DNA of 64,000 bases, from the NCBI RefSeq assembly GCF_016482685.1, contig NZ_JACYHF010000026.1:17748-81747 (forward strand). The letters run 5' to 3'. Both the position numbers and the translations under genes were made by a program. The DNA is from Streptomyces sp. DSM 110735 (GTDB lineage Bacteria; Actinomycetota; Actinomycetes; Streptomycetales; Streptomycetaceae). Positions within the stretch are counted from its first letter, which is position 1. Each line of letters opens with the position of its first letter. Shown here one piece after another: positions 25,047 to 34,146 of this stretch. Under the pieces are notes generated by a model that saw only the letters and a list, made by a program, of their open reading frames with translations, was not told the DNA's origin and made no database searches.

Positions 25047-26024
25047 GTGGTCAAGCTCTCGGTCATCGTGCCGTTCTACAACGTGCAGCAATACGCGCCG
25101 GACACCCTGAGGAGCCTCGGTGCGAACGCGCGTGACGATTTCGAGTTCATTCTCGTGGACGACTGTTCCCGCGACGGGACGCCGGAGGTGCTCCGGCGTG
25201 CCGAGCGCGAGTTGCCCGGTGCCGTCCTGGTGCGGCACGAGAAGAACGGCGGACTCGCCACCGCCCGCAACACCGGTATCGACCGGGCGCGCGGCGAGTA
25301 TCTGACGTTCCTCGACGGCGACGACTGGCTCGCCCCCGGCTACTACGAGCGGCTGGTGGCCGCCATCGAGGGGCTGGGCTGCGACTTCCTGCGGACCGAC
25401 CATGTGCAGTGCACCGGGCGGGCGCGGGCGGTGCACCGGGTGCCGCACGGGCGGCGCGACGTGGTGCTCGACCCGAGGGCGGCGATCCTGCCCGCGGACC
25501 GGTCGACGTCGGTGGACTACGCGTACGCCTGGGCGGGCATCTACCACCGGCGGCTGGCCGAGCGGGGTCTGCTGCACTTCACGGACGGGCTGCGCACGGC
25601 GGAGGACCGCCCGTGGATCTGGCGGCTGCACCGGGAGGCGGAGTCGTTCGCCGTGACCGGGCTGCTGGGGGTCTTCTACCGGCGCGGGGTCGCCTCCTCG
25701 CTCACCCAGATCGGCGATGTGCGCCAGCTCGATTTCCTGCGCGCATTCGACCAGGTCATAGCGGAAACCGCCGCCGACCGTGATGCCGCGGAACTGCTGC
25801 CCAAAGCCGTGCGCACGTATTGCGCGATCATTTCCCACCATCTGGGAAGCATCGAAAGGTTCGAGCCCCCGGTGGCGAGGAAACTGAAATCCCTGAGCGG
25901 AGCCGCCCTTCGGCGTATGCCGCAGGACGTGCTGACCGAGGCGCTGGATTCGATGGATCTGGAACGCGCCACCAAGCTGCGTCGGCTGCGCCGTCGCCCG
26001 GCACCCGCGGGGACCGCCGCATGA
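25047..26024 (+). CDS. Family 2 glycosyltransferase
   Basis: A 325-residue GT-A enzyme. KLSVIVPFYNVQQYAPDTLRSLGANARDDFEFILVDDCSRDGTPEVL and GLATARNTGIDRARGEYLTFLDGDDWLAPGYYERL give the nucleotide-binding VDDCSxDGT and the metal-binding DGDDW. A catalytic-region ED motif occurs in DGLRTAEDRPWIWRLH. The GTG at 25047 lies only 6 bases after TAATGT, so the mRNA may be leaderless. It overlaps the next gene by 4 bases (ATGA). It is likely to add a sugar within the nonulosonate glycopolymer or its primer, using a nucleotide sugar of unknown identity. Confidence 0.9.
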   Translation: MVKLSVIVPFYNVQQYAPDTLRSLGANARDDFEFILVDDCSRDGTPEVLRRAERELPGAVLVRHEKNGGLATARNTGIDRARGEYLTFLDGDDWLAPGYYERLVAAIEGLGCDFLRTDHVQCTGRARAVHRVPHGRRDVVLDPRAAILPADRSTSVDYAYAWAGIYHRRLAERGLLHFTDGLRTAEDRPWIWRLHREAESFAVTGLLGVFYRRGVASSLTQIGDVRQLDFLRAFDQVIAETAADRDAAELLPKAVRTYCAIISHHLGSIERFEPPVARKLKSLSGAALRRMPQDVLTEALDSMDLERATKLRRLRRRPAPAGTAA

Positions 26025-27355
26025 CCACTCAGATCTTCCAGGCGTCCACGCTGTACGGCGTGGCCACGCTGGCCGCCGCCCTGGACTCCGGCTGCTTCGC
26101 CCCGGCCGACCGGCGCGTCCTGCTCGTCTGCAACAACGCGGCGACCCCGGAGACCACGCCCGCCCTGGACCGGATGCCGGGCTTCGAGCGGCTGCGCGAC
26201 CGCTTCGACGACGTGCTGTCGTACAACGAGACGATCGCCCCGTTCCACCCCGGCGGCTGGGCGCCCCGCGTGGACGACATGCCCCTGTGGGAGCGGTACG
26301 TGCGCCACGAGTGGCGGCTCGGCGACGAGCAGGTGGAGCTGGCGGTCGAGTCGATCCAGGTCAACCCCTCGCTCGCGCTCGCCCAGATCTTCACCGGCGC
26401 CCCGGTCACCGTGTACGCGGACGGTCTGATGAGTTACGGTCCCACCCGCAACAAGATCGACCCGCTGGTCGGCACCCGGGTGGACCGGCTGCTCCACCTC
26501 GACCTGGTGCCGGGTCTGAAGCCGCTGCTGCTCACCGAGTTCGGCGTCCCCGCCGAGCTGGTGCCGTCGGCAGCCTTCACCAAGGTGCTGGCCGAACTCG
26601 CCGCCACCGACGACGAGTTGCCCGCGCCGGACGAACCCGCGCTGCTGCTCGGGCAGTACCTGTCCGCGCTGGACATCCTCACCCCGGACGAGGAGGAGGA
26701 GCTGCACGTCCGCATGTTGCGCGGCGTGGTCGGGCTCGGGCACACCAGCGTGGTGTTCAAGCCGCACCCCACCGCCCCGGCCCGCTACGCCCGCACCCTG
26801 GAGCGGGAGGCGGAGGAACTCGGCGCTGACCTCACGGTGCTGGACACCCCGGTGCTGGCGGAGGTGCTCTACCAGCGGATACGTCCCGCGCTTGTCGTCG
26901 GCTGCTTCTCCACCGCCCTGCTGACCGCCGCCACGCTCTACGGACTGCCGGTGGCGCGGACCGGCACCGGGACCCTGCTGGAGCGGCTGGTGCCGTACGA
27001 GAACAGCAACCGGGTGCCGGTCACCGTGGTCGACGCGCTGCTGCCGGACCTCGCCGACCGGGCGGCCGTGATCGAGGGACGGCGAGGCACGACGGTCGGG
27101 GAACTGGCGGAGCTGGTGGGCGCGGTGGCCTTCGCCATGCAGCCGAAGATCCTGCCGCGGTCGCGCCCCGACGCCGAGCGCTTCCTCGCCGCGCACCAGG
27201 ACGCCGGGACGCTGCGCTACTTCAAGCGCCGTCGGCTCGCCACGCTGGCGCTGCCCGGCGGGGTGCCCGCCCAACTGGCGTTCATCCCGCGCAACGCCAC
27301 CGTCCGCCGGGTGGCACGCCGGGCGCGTGTGCTGCGCCGGGTGGTGCGCCGCTGA
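26021..27355 (+). CDS. Alpha-2,8-polysialyltransferase family protein
   Basis: A 444-residue GT-B protein of the bacterial polysialyltransferase family (PF07388-like). Three landmarks are visible: TVYADGLMSYGPTRN (the acidic-D-G acceptor motif), SVVFKPHPTAPARYARTLE (the His-Pro motif for CMP-sugar), and PALVVGCFSTALLTAATLYGLPVART (the Ser/Thr loop). The N-terminal TQIFQASTLYGVATLAAALD is typical. It is coupled to the GT2 gene by a 4-base overlap. It is the best candidate for the enzyme that polymerises CMP-activated nonulosonate. It is cytoplasmic or membrane-peripheral; the basic tail RRVARRARVLRRVVRR may bind the membrane. Confidence 0.85.
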   Translation: MTTQIFQASTLYGVATLAAALDSGCFAPADRRVLLVCNNAATPETTPALDRMPGFERLRDRFDDVLSYNETIAPFHPGGWAPRVDDMPLWERYVRHEWRLGDEQVELAVESIQVNPSLALAQIFTGAPVTVYADGLMSYGPTRNKIDPLVGTRVDRLLHLDLVPGLKPLLLTEFGVPAELVPSAAFTKVLAELAATDDELPAPDEPALLLGQYLSALDILTPDEEEELHVRMLRGVVGLGHTSVVFKPHPTAPARYARTLEREAEELGADLTVLDTPVLAEVLYQRIRPALVVGCFSTALLTAATLYGLPVARTGTGTLLERLVPYENSNRVPVTVVDALLPDLADRAAVIEGRRGTTVGELAELVGAVAFAMQPKILPRSRPDAERFLAAHQDAGTLRYFKRRRLATLALPGGVPAQLAFIPRNATVRRVARRARVLRRVVRR

Positions 27356-27423
27356 CGCGGACCCCGCCCGGCACCGGCGCTCCGCCGCCCCGATCCGCAC
27401 GACAACCCCCTAGGACCCGGCTC

Positions 27424-28536
27424 ATGACCGCCACACCGCAGCTCGACACGGCTCCCCTCGTCAGTCCGCCGGAGTCCGCCGTCTCCCGTCCGCGGACGCG
27501 GCTGCTCGCCCTGGACGGGCTGCGGCTGGTGGCGGCGCTGATGGTGTGCCTGTACCACTACACCGGGCGCGGCGGCACGATCTCCGAGTCCTGGCACCAG
27601 AGCCCGTCCGAGGTCTTCCCCCGGCTCTCCCAGGTGGCTCCCTACGGCTGCCTGGGGGTGCAGTTCTTCTTCGTGATCAGCGGTTTCGTGATCTGCATGA
27701 GCGGGTGGGGTCGCAGCCTCGGCGACTTCTTCCGCTCACGGGTGGCCCGGCTCTACCCGGCGTACTGGGTGGCGCTGGTGCTGGTCACCGCGGCGGCGTT
27801 CGTGCTGCCGGTCGTGGTGAAGCCGGTGCGCGCCGACGAGTTCCTGGTGAACCTGACGATGCTCCAGCAGCCGATGGGCGCCACCCGGATCCTCGGGGTG
27901 TGCTGGACCCTGTGGGCGGAGGTGCGCTTCTACGTGCTGTTCGCCCTGTTCGTGGTCGTGCGCGGGGCGACCTACCGGCGGGTGGTGCTGTTCGCCTGCG
28001 TGTGGACGCTGGCCGCCGCGATCTCCACCACCTCCGGCAACGCCCTCACCGACGCGGTGGTCATGCCGGAGTACGCGCCGTTCTTCATCGGCGGTCTCGC
28101 GCTCTATCTGATCCACCGCTTCGGGAGCAGCCCGCTGCCCTGGGGCATCGTCGTGATGTCCTGGCTGCTCGGGCAGAGCGCTGCCGTGCGCGACCTGTGG
28201 CATCCGGGCGCGCACGGTGACTTCACCCGGCACCCGGTGGTGATCGTCCTGGTGGTCACGCTCGCCTTCGCCTCGGTGGCGGTCGTCGCGCTGGGCTGGA
28301 CCCGGTGGGCGTCCTGGCCCTGGCTGGTCACGGCGGGCGCGCTGACGTACCCGTTCTATCTGGTGCACGAGCACCTGGGCTGGTTCGCCGTACGGATACT
28401 GCACCGCGGTCTCGGGCTCGCGCCCTGGCCGACGCTCGCTCTGACGGTGACGGCGATGCTGGCGCTGGCGTGGCTGCTGCACCGCTTCGTGGAGAAGCCG
28501 TTCGGTCCGCGCCTGCGCCGGGCTCTCAAGGGCTGA
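27424..28536 (+). CDS. Membrane acyltransferase (acyltransferase_3/OafA family)
   Basis: A 370-residue integral membrane protein with about ten helices. The family start is RLLALDGLRLVAALMVCLYHYTGRGG, with the catalytic His of the R/K-x10-H type in LYHY. GVQFFFVISGFVICMSGWGRSLGDFFRSRVARLYPAYWVAL and LGVCWTLWAEVRFYVLF also match. Such enzymes O-acylate extracellular polysaccharides using cytoplasmic acyl-CoA. It lies 68 bases after the polysialyltransferase gene and ends the plus-strand arm, so O-acetylation of the wall polymer is the likely role. It converges on the TetR gene with 2 bases between. Confidence 0.88.
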   Translation: MTATPQLDTAPLVSPPESAVSRPRTRLLALDGLRLVAALMVCLYHYTGRGGTISESWHQSPSEVFPRLSQVAPYGCLGVQFFFVISGFVICMSGWGRSLGDFFRSRVARLYPAYWVALVLVTAAAFVLPVVVKPVRADEFLVNLTMLQQPMGATRILGVCWTLWAEVRFYVLFALFVVVRGATYRRVVLFACVWTLAAAISTTSGNALTDAVVMPEYAPFFIGGLALYLIHRFGSSPLPWGIVVMSWLLGQSAAVRDLWHPGAHGDFTRHPVVIVLVVTLAFASVAVVALGWTRWASWPWLVTAGALTYPFYLVHEHLGWFAVRILHRGLGLAPWPTLALTVTAMLALAWLLHRFVEKPFGPRLRRALKG

Positions 28537-28538
28537 CC

Positions 28539-29189
28539 TCAGCCGATCTTGTACCGCGCCCCGATCCCGGCCACGATCAGCGCCAGCCCCTCCTCGAACT
28601 GCTCGTCGTAATTCTCGAAGAGGAACGGTCCCGCCTCGGCGGCGAGGGGGAACTCCGCCAGGCGGCGGGTGCGTTCGGCGAGGTCGTAGCCCTCGCGGAG
28701 TTCGCCGGACAGGGGGCGTACGCCCTGTTCCTCGGTGACGAAACCGATCGTGTACATGTTCGCGGTGCGGGCGGCATTGACCGCCTGGGCGAGGGTGAAA
28801 CCGGCGGCGGTGAAGACGCGCAGGTGGGACTCCATCGCGCTGCCGTGCTCGGTGCCGGTGAAGCGGGTGCCGCTGAAGACCTTGGCGCCGTCGCGGTAGG
28901 TGAGCAGGGCGGCGCGCAGTCCGCGGTTGGTCCGGTACAGGCGCTCCTGCCAGGTGTCGGCGGGGTCGAGTGACACGCCTGCCATCATGCGGCGGTACAT
29001 CTCGGTCGCCATCTCGTCGAGCAGCGCCTGTTTGTCCTTGAAGTGCCAGTAGAGCGCGGGCGCCTTGACGTCCAGCTCCCGGGCGATGGCGCGCAGGGTC
29101 AGACCGTCCAGACCGGTCTCGTTCAGGAGCCTGAGTGCCGTGTCCGCGACCCGTCGGCGGTCGAGGGGGGCGCGTCGTTCCGTACTCAC
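28539..29189 (-). CDS. TetR-family repressor of the adjacent monooxygenase
   Basis: A 216-residue regulator. The N-terminal HTH is RRRVADTALRLLNETGLDGLTLRAIARELDVKAPALYWHFKDKQALLDEMA, and the C-terminal domain resembles that of the tetracycline repressor (TetR_C_1). The GTG start at 29189 faces the monooxygenase gene start at 29269. The 79 bases between hold two nearly identical perfect inverted repeats, so autoregulation and repression of the monooxygenase are likely. The inducer is unknown but is presumably an aromatic or polyketide substrate of the enzyme. Confidence 0.92.
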   Translation of the reverse strand: MSTERRAPLDRRRVADTALRLLNETGLDGLTLRAIARELDVKAPALYWHFKDKQALLDEMATEMYRRMMAGVSLDPADTWQERLYRTNRGLRAALLTYRDGAKVFSGTRFTGTEHGSAMESHLRVFTAAGFTLAQAVNAARTANMYTIGFVTEEQGVRPLSGELREGYDLAERTRRLAEFPLAAEAGPFLFENYDEQFEEGLALIVAGIGARYKIG

Positions 29190-29205
29190 GGGGAACAGCT
29201 TGACA

Positions 29206-29222
29206 CCTTAACGCCGTTAAGG
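29206..29222. promoter_or_regulatory. TetR operator O1
   Basis: CCTTAACGCCGTTAAGG, a perfect 17-bp inverted repeat (CCTTAAC-GCC-GTTAAGG). It starts 17 bases upstream of the TetR start codon, in the divergent region. Confidence 0.85.
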
Positions 29223-29243
29223 GCATCCTCGTGAGCGGCGGCA

Positions 29244-29258
29244 CTTAACAGCGTTAAG
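29244..29258. promoter_or_regulatory. TetR operator O2
   Basis: CTTAACAGCGTTAAG, the same six-base arms as O1 around a 3-base centre. The dyad centres are 37 bases apart. The right arm runs into the AAGGAGA ribosome site of the monooxygenase gene. Confidence 0.85.
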
Positions 29259-29268
29259 GAGATATGCC

Positions 29269-30660
29269 ATGAATGCCCTGGTGGACGTACTGATCGTGGG
29301 GGCGGGTCCGACCGGGCTCACCCTCGGCGCCGACCTGGCCCGGCGCGGGGTGGACGCGCTGGTCGTGGAGCGGGCGGAGACGCTCTTCCCCGGCTCGCGC
29401 GGCAAAGGACTCCAGCCGCGCACCATGGAGGTCTTCGACGACCTCGGCGTGCTGGACGCGATCCGCGCGAGCGGCGGTCCGTACCCGGCGCGCGTGATCT
29501 GGAAGAACGGCGAACAGGTCGGCGCGGCGCCCATGTTCGACCCCGTGGAGCCGGACGAGGGCGCGCCCTACTCCGAGCCCTGGATGGTGCCCCAGTGGCG
29601 CACGCAGGAGATCCTCGCCGCGCGCCTGACCGAGCTGGGCGGCACGGTCGCCTTCGGACGCGAGCTGACGGACCTCGCGCAGGACGCGGAGGGCGTCACG
29701 GCGTCCTTCGCGGACGGTACGCAGATCCGCGCGCGCTATCTGGTCGCGGCGGACGGCGGTCGCTCGGCGGTACGGCGCGCGGTCGGCATCGGGATGACCG
29801 GCGAGAGCGTGGACCCGAGCCCGTTCCTCGTCGCCGACGTGCGGGTGCGCGGGCTCGGCCGGGAGCACTGGCACACCTTCCCCGGCGAGGGCGGCACCGG
29901 TCTGATGCTCTGCCCGCTCGCGGGTACGGACGACTTCCAGCTCGCGGCGCGGCTCCCCGAGGACACCGCGCCCGACCTGACCCTGGAGGGCATCCGCCAA
30001 CTGGTCGGCGCCTTCACCCACCTCGACCCCGAGGACGTCACCGAGCTGCGCTGGGCGTCCGACTTCCGCCCGAGGGCAGCCCTCGCGGACCGCTTCCGCG
30101 CGGGCCGGGTCTTCCTCGCCGGGGACGCCGCCCATGTGCACTCACCGGCGGGCGGACAGGGGCTGAACACCAGCGTCCAGGACGCCTACAACCTCGGCTG
30201 GAAGCTGGGCGCGGTGCTCCGCGACGGCGCCCCGGAGGCGCTGCTCGGCACCTACGAGTCCGAGCGCCGCGCCAACGCCGCCGCGATGCTCGACCTCTCC
30301 ACCGGCGTCCACCGGGGCGAGGTCCGGCGCGGGAAGGCGACCGTGCAGCTCGGCGTCGGCTACCCGGACTCCGCCCTGAGCGAGGACACCCGCCGGACCC
30401 CCTCCGGCATCCGCGCGGGCGACCGCGCGCCGGACGGCACGGTGGACGGCGTACGCCTCTTCGACGCCTTCCGCGGCCCGCACTGGACCCTGCTCGGCGC
30501 CCCCGCCCCGCACGACGGCATCCGCGCCCTCCCGGCGGCTCCCGCCTCCTACGGCTCCGGCGTCTTCCTCGTCCGTCCCGACGGATACGTGGGCTGGGCG
30601 GGCGACTCGGCCGACGGGATCGGGGGCTACCTCACCCGCGTCGGACGGACCGCTTCCTAG
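29269..30660 (+). CDS. FAD-dependent aromatic hydroxylase (PheA/TfdB class)
   Basis: A 463-residue class A flavoprotein monooxygenase that uses NAD(P)H and O2. It has the FAD ADP-binding fold VDVLIVGAGPTGLTLGADLARRGVDALVVERAE. The DG motif region is YLVAADGGRSAVRRAVGIG. The GD motif is GRVFLAGDAAHVHSPAGGQGLNTSVQDAYNLGWKLG. A short C-terminal thioredoxin-like remnant follows. Relatives hydroxylate phenols, rifamycin or anthracyclines. ATG at 29269 has AAGGAGA at ideal distance. Divergent TetR control with two operators suggests an induced detoxification or catabolic step rather than part of a biosynthetic cluster. Confidence 0.92.
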   Translation: MNALVDVLIVGAGPTGLTLGADLARRGVDALVVERAETLFPGSRGKGLQPRTMEVFDDLGVLDAIRASGGPYPARVIWKNGEQVGAAPMFDPVEPDEGAPYSEPWMVPQWRTQEILAARLTELGGTVAFGRELTDLAQDAEGVTASFADGTQIRARYLVAADGGRSAVRRAVGIGMTGESVDPSPFLVADVRVRGLGREHWHTFPGEGGTGLMLCPLAGTDDFQLAARLPEDTAPDLTLEGIRQLVGAFTHLDPEDVTELRWASDFRPRAALADRFRAGRVFLAGDAAHVHSPAGGQGLNTSVQDAYNLGWKLGAVLRDGAPEALLGTYESERRANAAAMLDLSTGVHRGEVRRGKATVQLGVGYPDSALSEDTRRTPSGIRAGDRAPDGTVDGVRLFDAFRGPHWTLLGAPAPHDGIRALPAAPASYGSGVFLVRPDGYVGWAGDSADGIGGYLTRVGRTAS

Positions 30661-30685
30661 AGCCTGTCCGCCGGACAGGCTCTAG
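30657..30685. terminator. Bidirectional terminator shared by monooxygenase and LysE genes
   Basis: A 13-bp perfect stem, CTAGAGCCTGTCC / GGACAGGCTCTAG, with a 3-nt loop. The TAG stop codon of each convergent gene lies in its own arm (30658-30660 on plus, 30684-30682 on minus). Confidence 0.8.
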
Positions 30686-31335
30686 ACGGCGGACGCCAGC
30701 GACAGCTTCACCGCGAAGCCGAGGAACAGCACCCCCGCCGCCGAAGTGGCCGTCGCCGACAGCCGCTTGCGGCGGCGGAAGGCGGCCGACAGGCGGGTGC
30801 CGCCGAATATCAGCGCGGTGAGGTAGAGGAAGCTGAACGCCTGGGCGAAGGCGCCGAGGACGACGAAGGACAGCGCCGGGTAGGCGTAGCCGGGGTCGAC
30901 GAACTGGACGAAGAAGGCGACGAAGAACAGGATCGCCTTCGGGTTGAACAGGCTCACCACCAGCGCCCGCCGGAACGGCCGTTCGTCCGCCGCGGGCTGC
31001 TCGCCCGTCTCCGCCGGGGCAGCCTCGCGCCGGGTGCGCCAGAGCTGCCACGCGGCCCGCATCATGCCGATCGCCAGCCAGGTCAGATACCCGGCACCGG
31101 CGTACTTCACGATCCCGAACAGCACCGCGTTCGCCTGGAGCAGCGAGGCCACACCCGCCGCCGACAGCGTCATCAGCACGGTGTCGCCGCACCACACACC
31201 GGCGGCTGCCGTATAGCCCGCGCGCACACCCTTGCGGGCGGCCACGGACAGCACGTAGAGCGAGTTGGGACCGGGCAGCAGCACGATCAGGACGAGCCCT
31301 GCCAGGTAGGTGGGGAGATCGATGACGCCGAACAT
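30682..31335 (-). CDS. LysE/RhtB-family amino-acid exporter
   Basis: A 217-residue membrane protein with six hydrophobic segments. The family signature LAGLVLIVLLPGPNSLYVLSVAARKGVRAGYTAAAGVWCGDTVLMTLSAAG is near the N-terminus, and VVSLFNPKAILFFVAFFVQFVDP is in the middle. Members export amino acids or homoserine lactones. It is monocistronic, with its terminator shared with the convergent monooxygenase gene. The substrate is not predictable. Confidence 0.92.
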   Translation of the reverse strand: MFGVIDLPTYLAGLVLIVLLPGPNSLYVLSVAARKGVRAGYTAAAGVWCGDTVLMTLSAAGVASLLQANAVLFGIVKYAGAGYLTWLAIGMMRAAWQLWRTRREAAPAETGEQPAADERPFRRALVVSLFNPKAILFFVAFFVQFVDPGYAYPALSFVVLGAFAQAFSFLYLTALIFGGTRLSAAFRRRKRLSATATSAAGVLFLGFAVKLSLASAV

Positions 31336-31450
31336 GCAGGGAGTGTCGCACGGGGCACCGACAGTGCCTATGGCGCGGGTCTCAGCAGACCAGGGCGGTC
31401 CCCGGTGCCGCCCCGGCTCCGGTCCGCCCCCGGGTCAGGTCCCCTCGTCC

Positions 31451-33049
<1,599 letters not shown>

Positions 33050-33126
33050 GGCCGCCTCCGGGAGGTGCGCGCGCGTTCCCCCCGTCGTGTAGTTCAACGC
33101 GGGGCGCGCGGGGAAGCATCCCGGGC

Positions 33127-33951
33127 ATGAGGAATCCGGGGAGAACCGCCGTCGTGCTCGCCTCGGTCGCCGCTCTCGCCGCGCTCTGCGGCTGCACGGT
33201 GACGCCTCCGGACGGCGCCGACGGCAAGCACCGCTCGCCGCTGCGCGTGGAGCTGCCGTCGGGCGCGCCGCGTACGGGCACGTCCGCCGCGCCCGGCACC
33301 TCGACGCCCGTCGCCGGTGCCCGGGTGCTGTGGTCGCGCGGCGACAGCGGTTCGGGGGTGCGCGAGCTGCAGGCGCGGCTGCGGCAGCTCGACTGGCTCT
33401 TCGACGGGCCGACGGGGAGTTACGACGATCTGACCGAGAAGGCGGTCAGCGGTTTCCAGGGCAAGCGCGGGCTGCCGAGGACGGGCCGCACGGACACGGT
33501 CACCTGGCAGCGGCTGGTGGCGATGACGCACCGACCGGGCACGTGGGAGCTGTACCTGATGGGCGGTCAGCCCGCCGCCGCGCCCGATCCGCGCTGTCTG
33601 ACCGGCCGGGTGCTGTGCATCGACAAGACCAGCCGGACGCTGCGCTGGATGACGAACGGGCGGACCCTCTCCACGATGTCCGTCCGCTTCGGCTCGCAGT
33701 ACTCCCCCACCCGCGAAGGTGTGTTCCACGTCTACTGGAAATCCCGGCACCATGTGTCGACGCTCTACGACTCCCCGATGCCGTACGCCCTGTTCTTCAG
33801 CGGCGGACAGGCTGTGCACTACTCGTACGACTTCGCGGCGCGGGGTTACGCGGGCGGCTCGCACGGCTGTGTCAACGTGCGGGACGAGCAGGCGATCGCC
33901 TCGCTGTTCGCGCAGGTGAGGGTGGGCGACAAGGTTGTCGTCTCCTGGTGA
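33127..33951 (+). CDS. Lipoprotein L,D-transpeptidase with peptidoglycan-binding domain
   Basis: A 274-residue exported protein. MRNPGRTAVVLASVAALAALCGC carries a lipobox. A PG_binding_1 domain follows (GDSGSGVRELQARLRQLDWLFDGPTGSYDDLTEKAVSGFQGKRGLPRTG). The C-terminal part is a YkuD L,D-transpeptidase domain with its catalytic motif AGGSHGCVNVRDEQAIASLF (Cys nucleophile) and the His of VHYSYDF. It makes 3-3 cross-links in peptidoglycan or attaches proteins. ATG at 33127 is the start of the signal peptide. It is divergent from the mutase gene with only 77 bases between, and followed by a strong terminator. Confidence 0.92.
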   Translation: MRNPGRTAVVLASVAALAALCGCTVTPPDGADGKHRSPLRVELPSGAPRTGTSAAPGTSTPVAGARVLWSRGDSGSGVRELQARLRQLDWLFDGPTGSYDDLTEKAVSGFQGKRGLPRTGRTDTVTWQRLVAMTHRPGTWELYLMGGQPAAAPDPRCLTGRVLCIDKTSRTLRWMTNGRTLSTMSVRFGSQYSPTREGVFHVYWKSRHHVSTLYDSPMPYALFFSGGQAVHYSYDFAARGYAGGSHGCVNVRDEQAIASLFAQVRVGDKVVVSW

Positions 33952-33964
33952 AGCGGTGAAGCGG

Positions 33965-34003
33965 GGCGCGGGCGGGACCGGGGGAACATGTCCCGCCCGC
34001 GCC
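33965..34003 (+). terminator. Terminator after the L,D-transpeptidase gene
   Basis: A 14-bp perfect stem, GGCGCGGGCGGGAC (33965-33978) / GTCCCGCCCGCGCC (33990-34003), with an 11-nt loop. It starts 14 bases after the stop codon and has no T-run. Confidence 0.75.
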
Positions 34004-34146
34004 GGGGTGCACGAGCCGTGGGTACGGGGGGAACCCCGGCTCAGTGCGACGGCCGATGACCAGTCGGCTCACTCTGTACTGCGTCACCGGCTCCAGAAAC
34101 GTCACACCTTTGCCGAAGAAATTTCCGCGCCGGGTAAAACCGCAGG

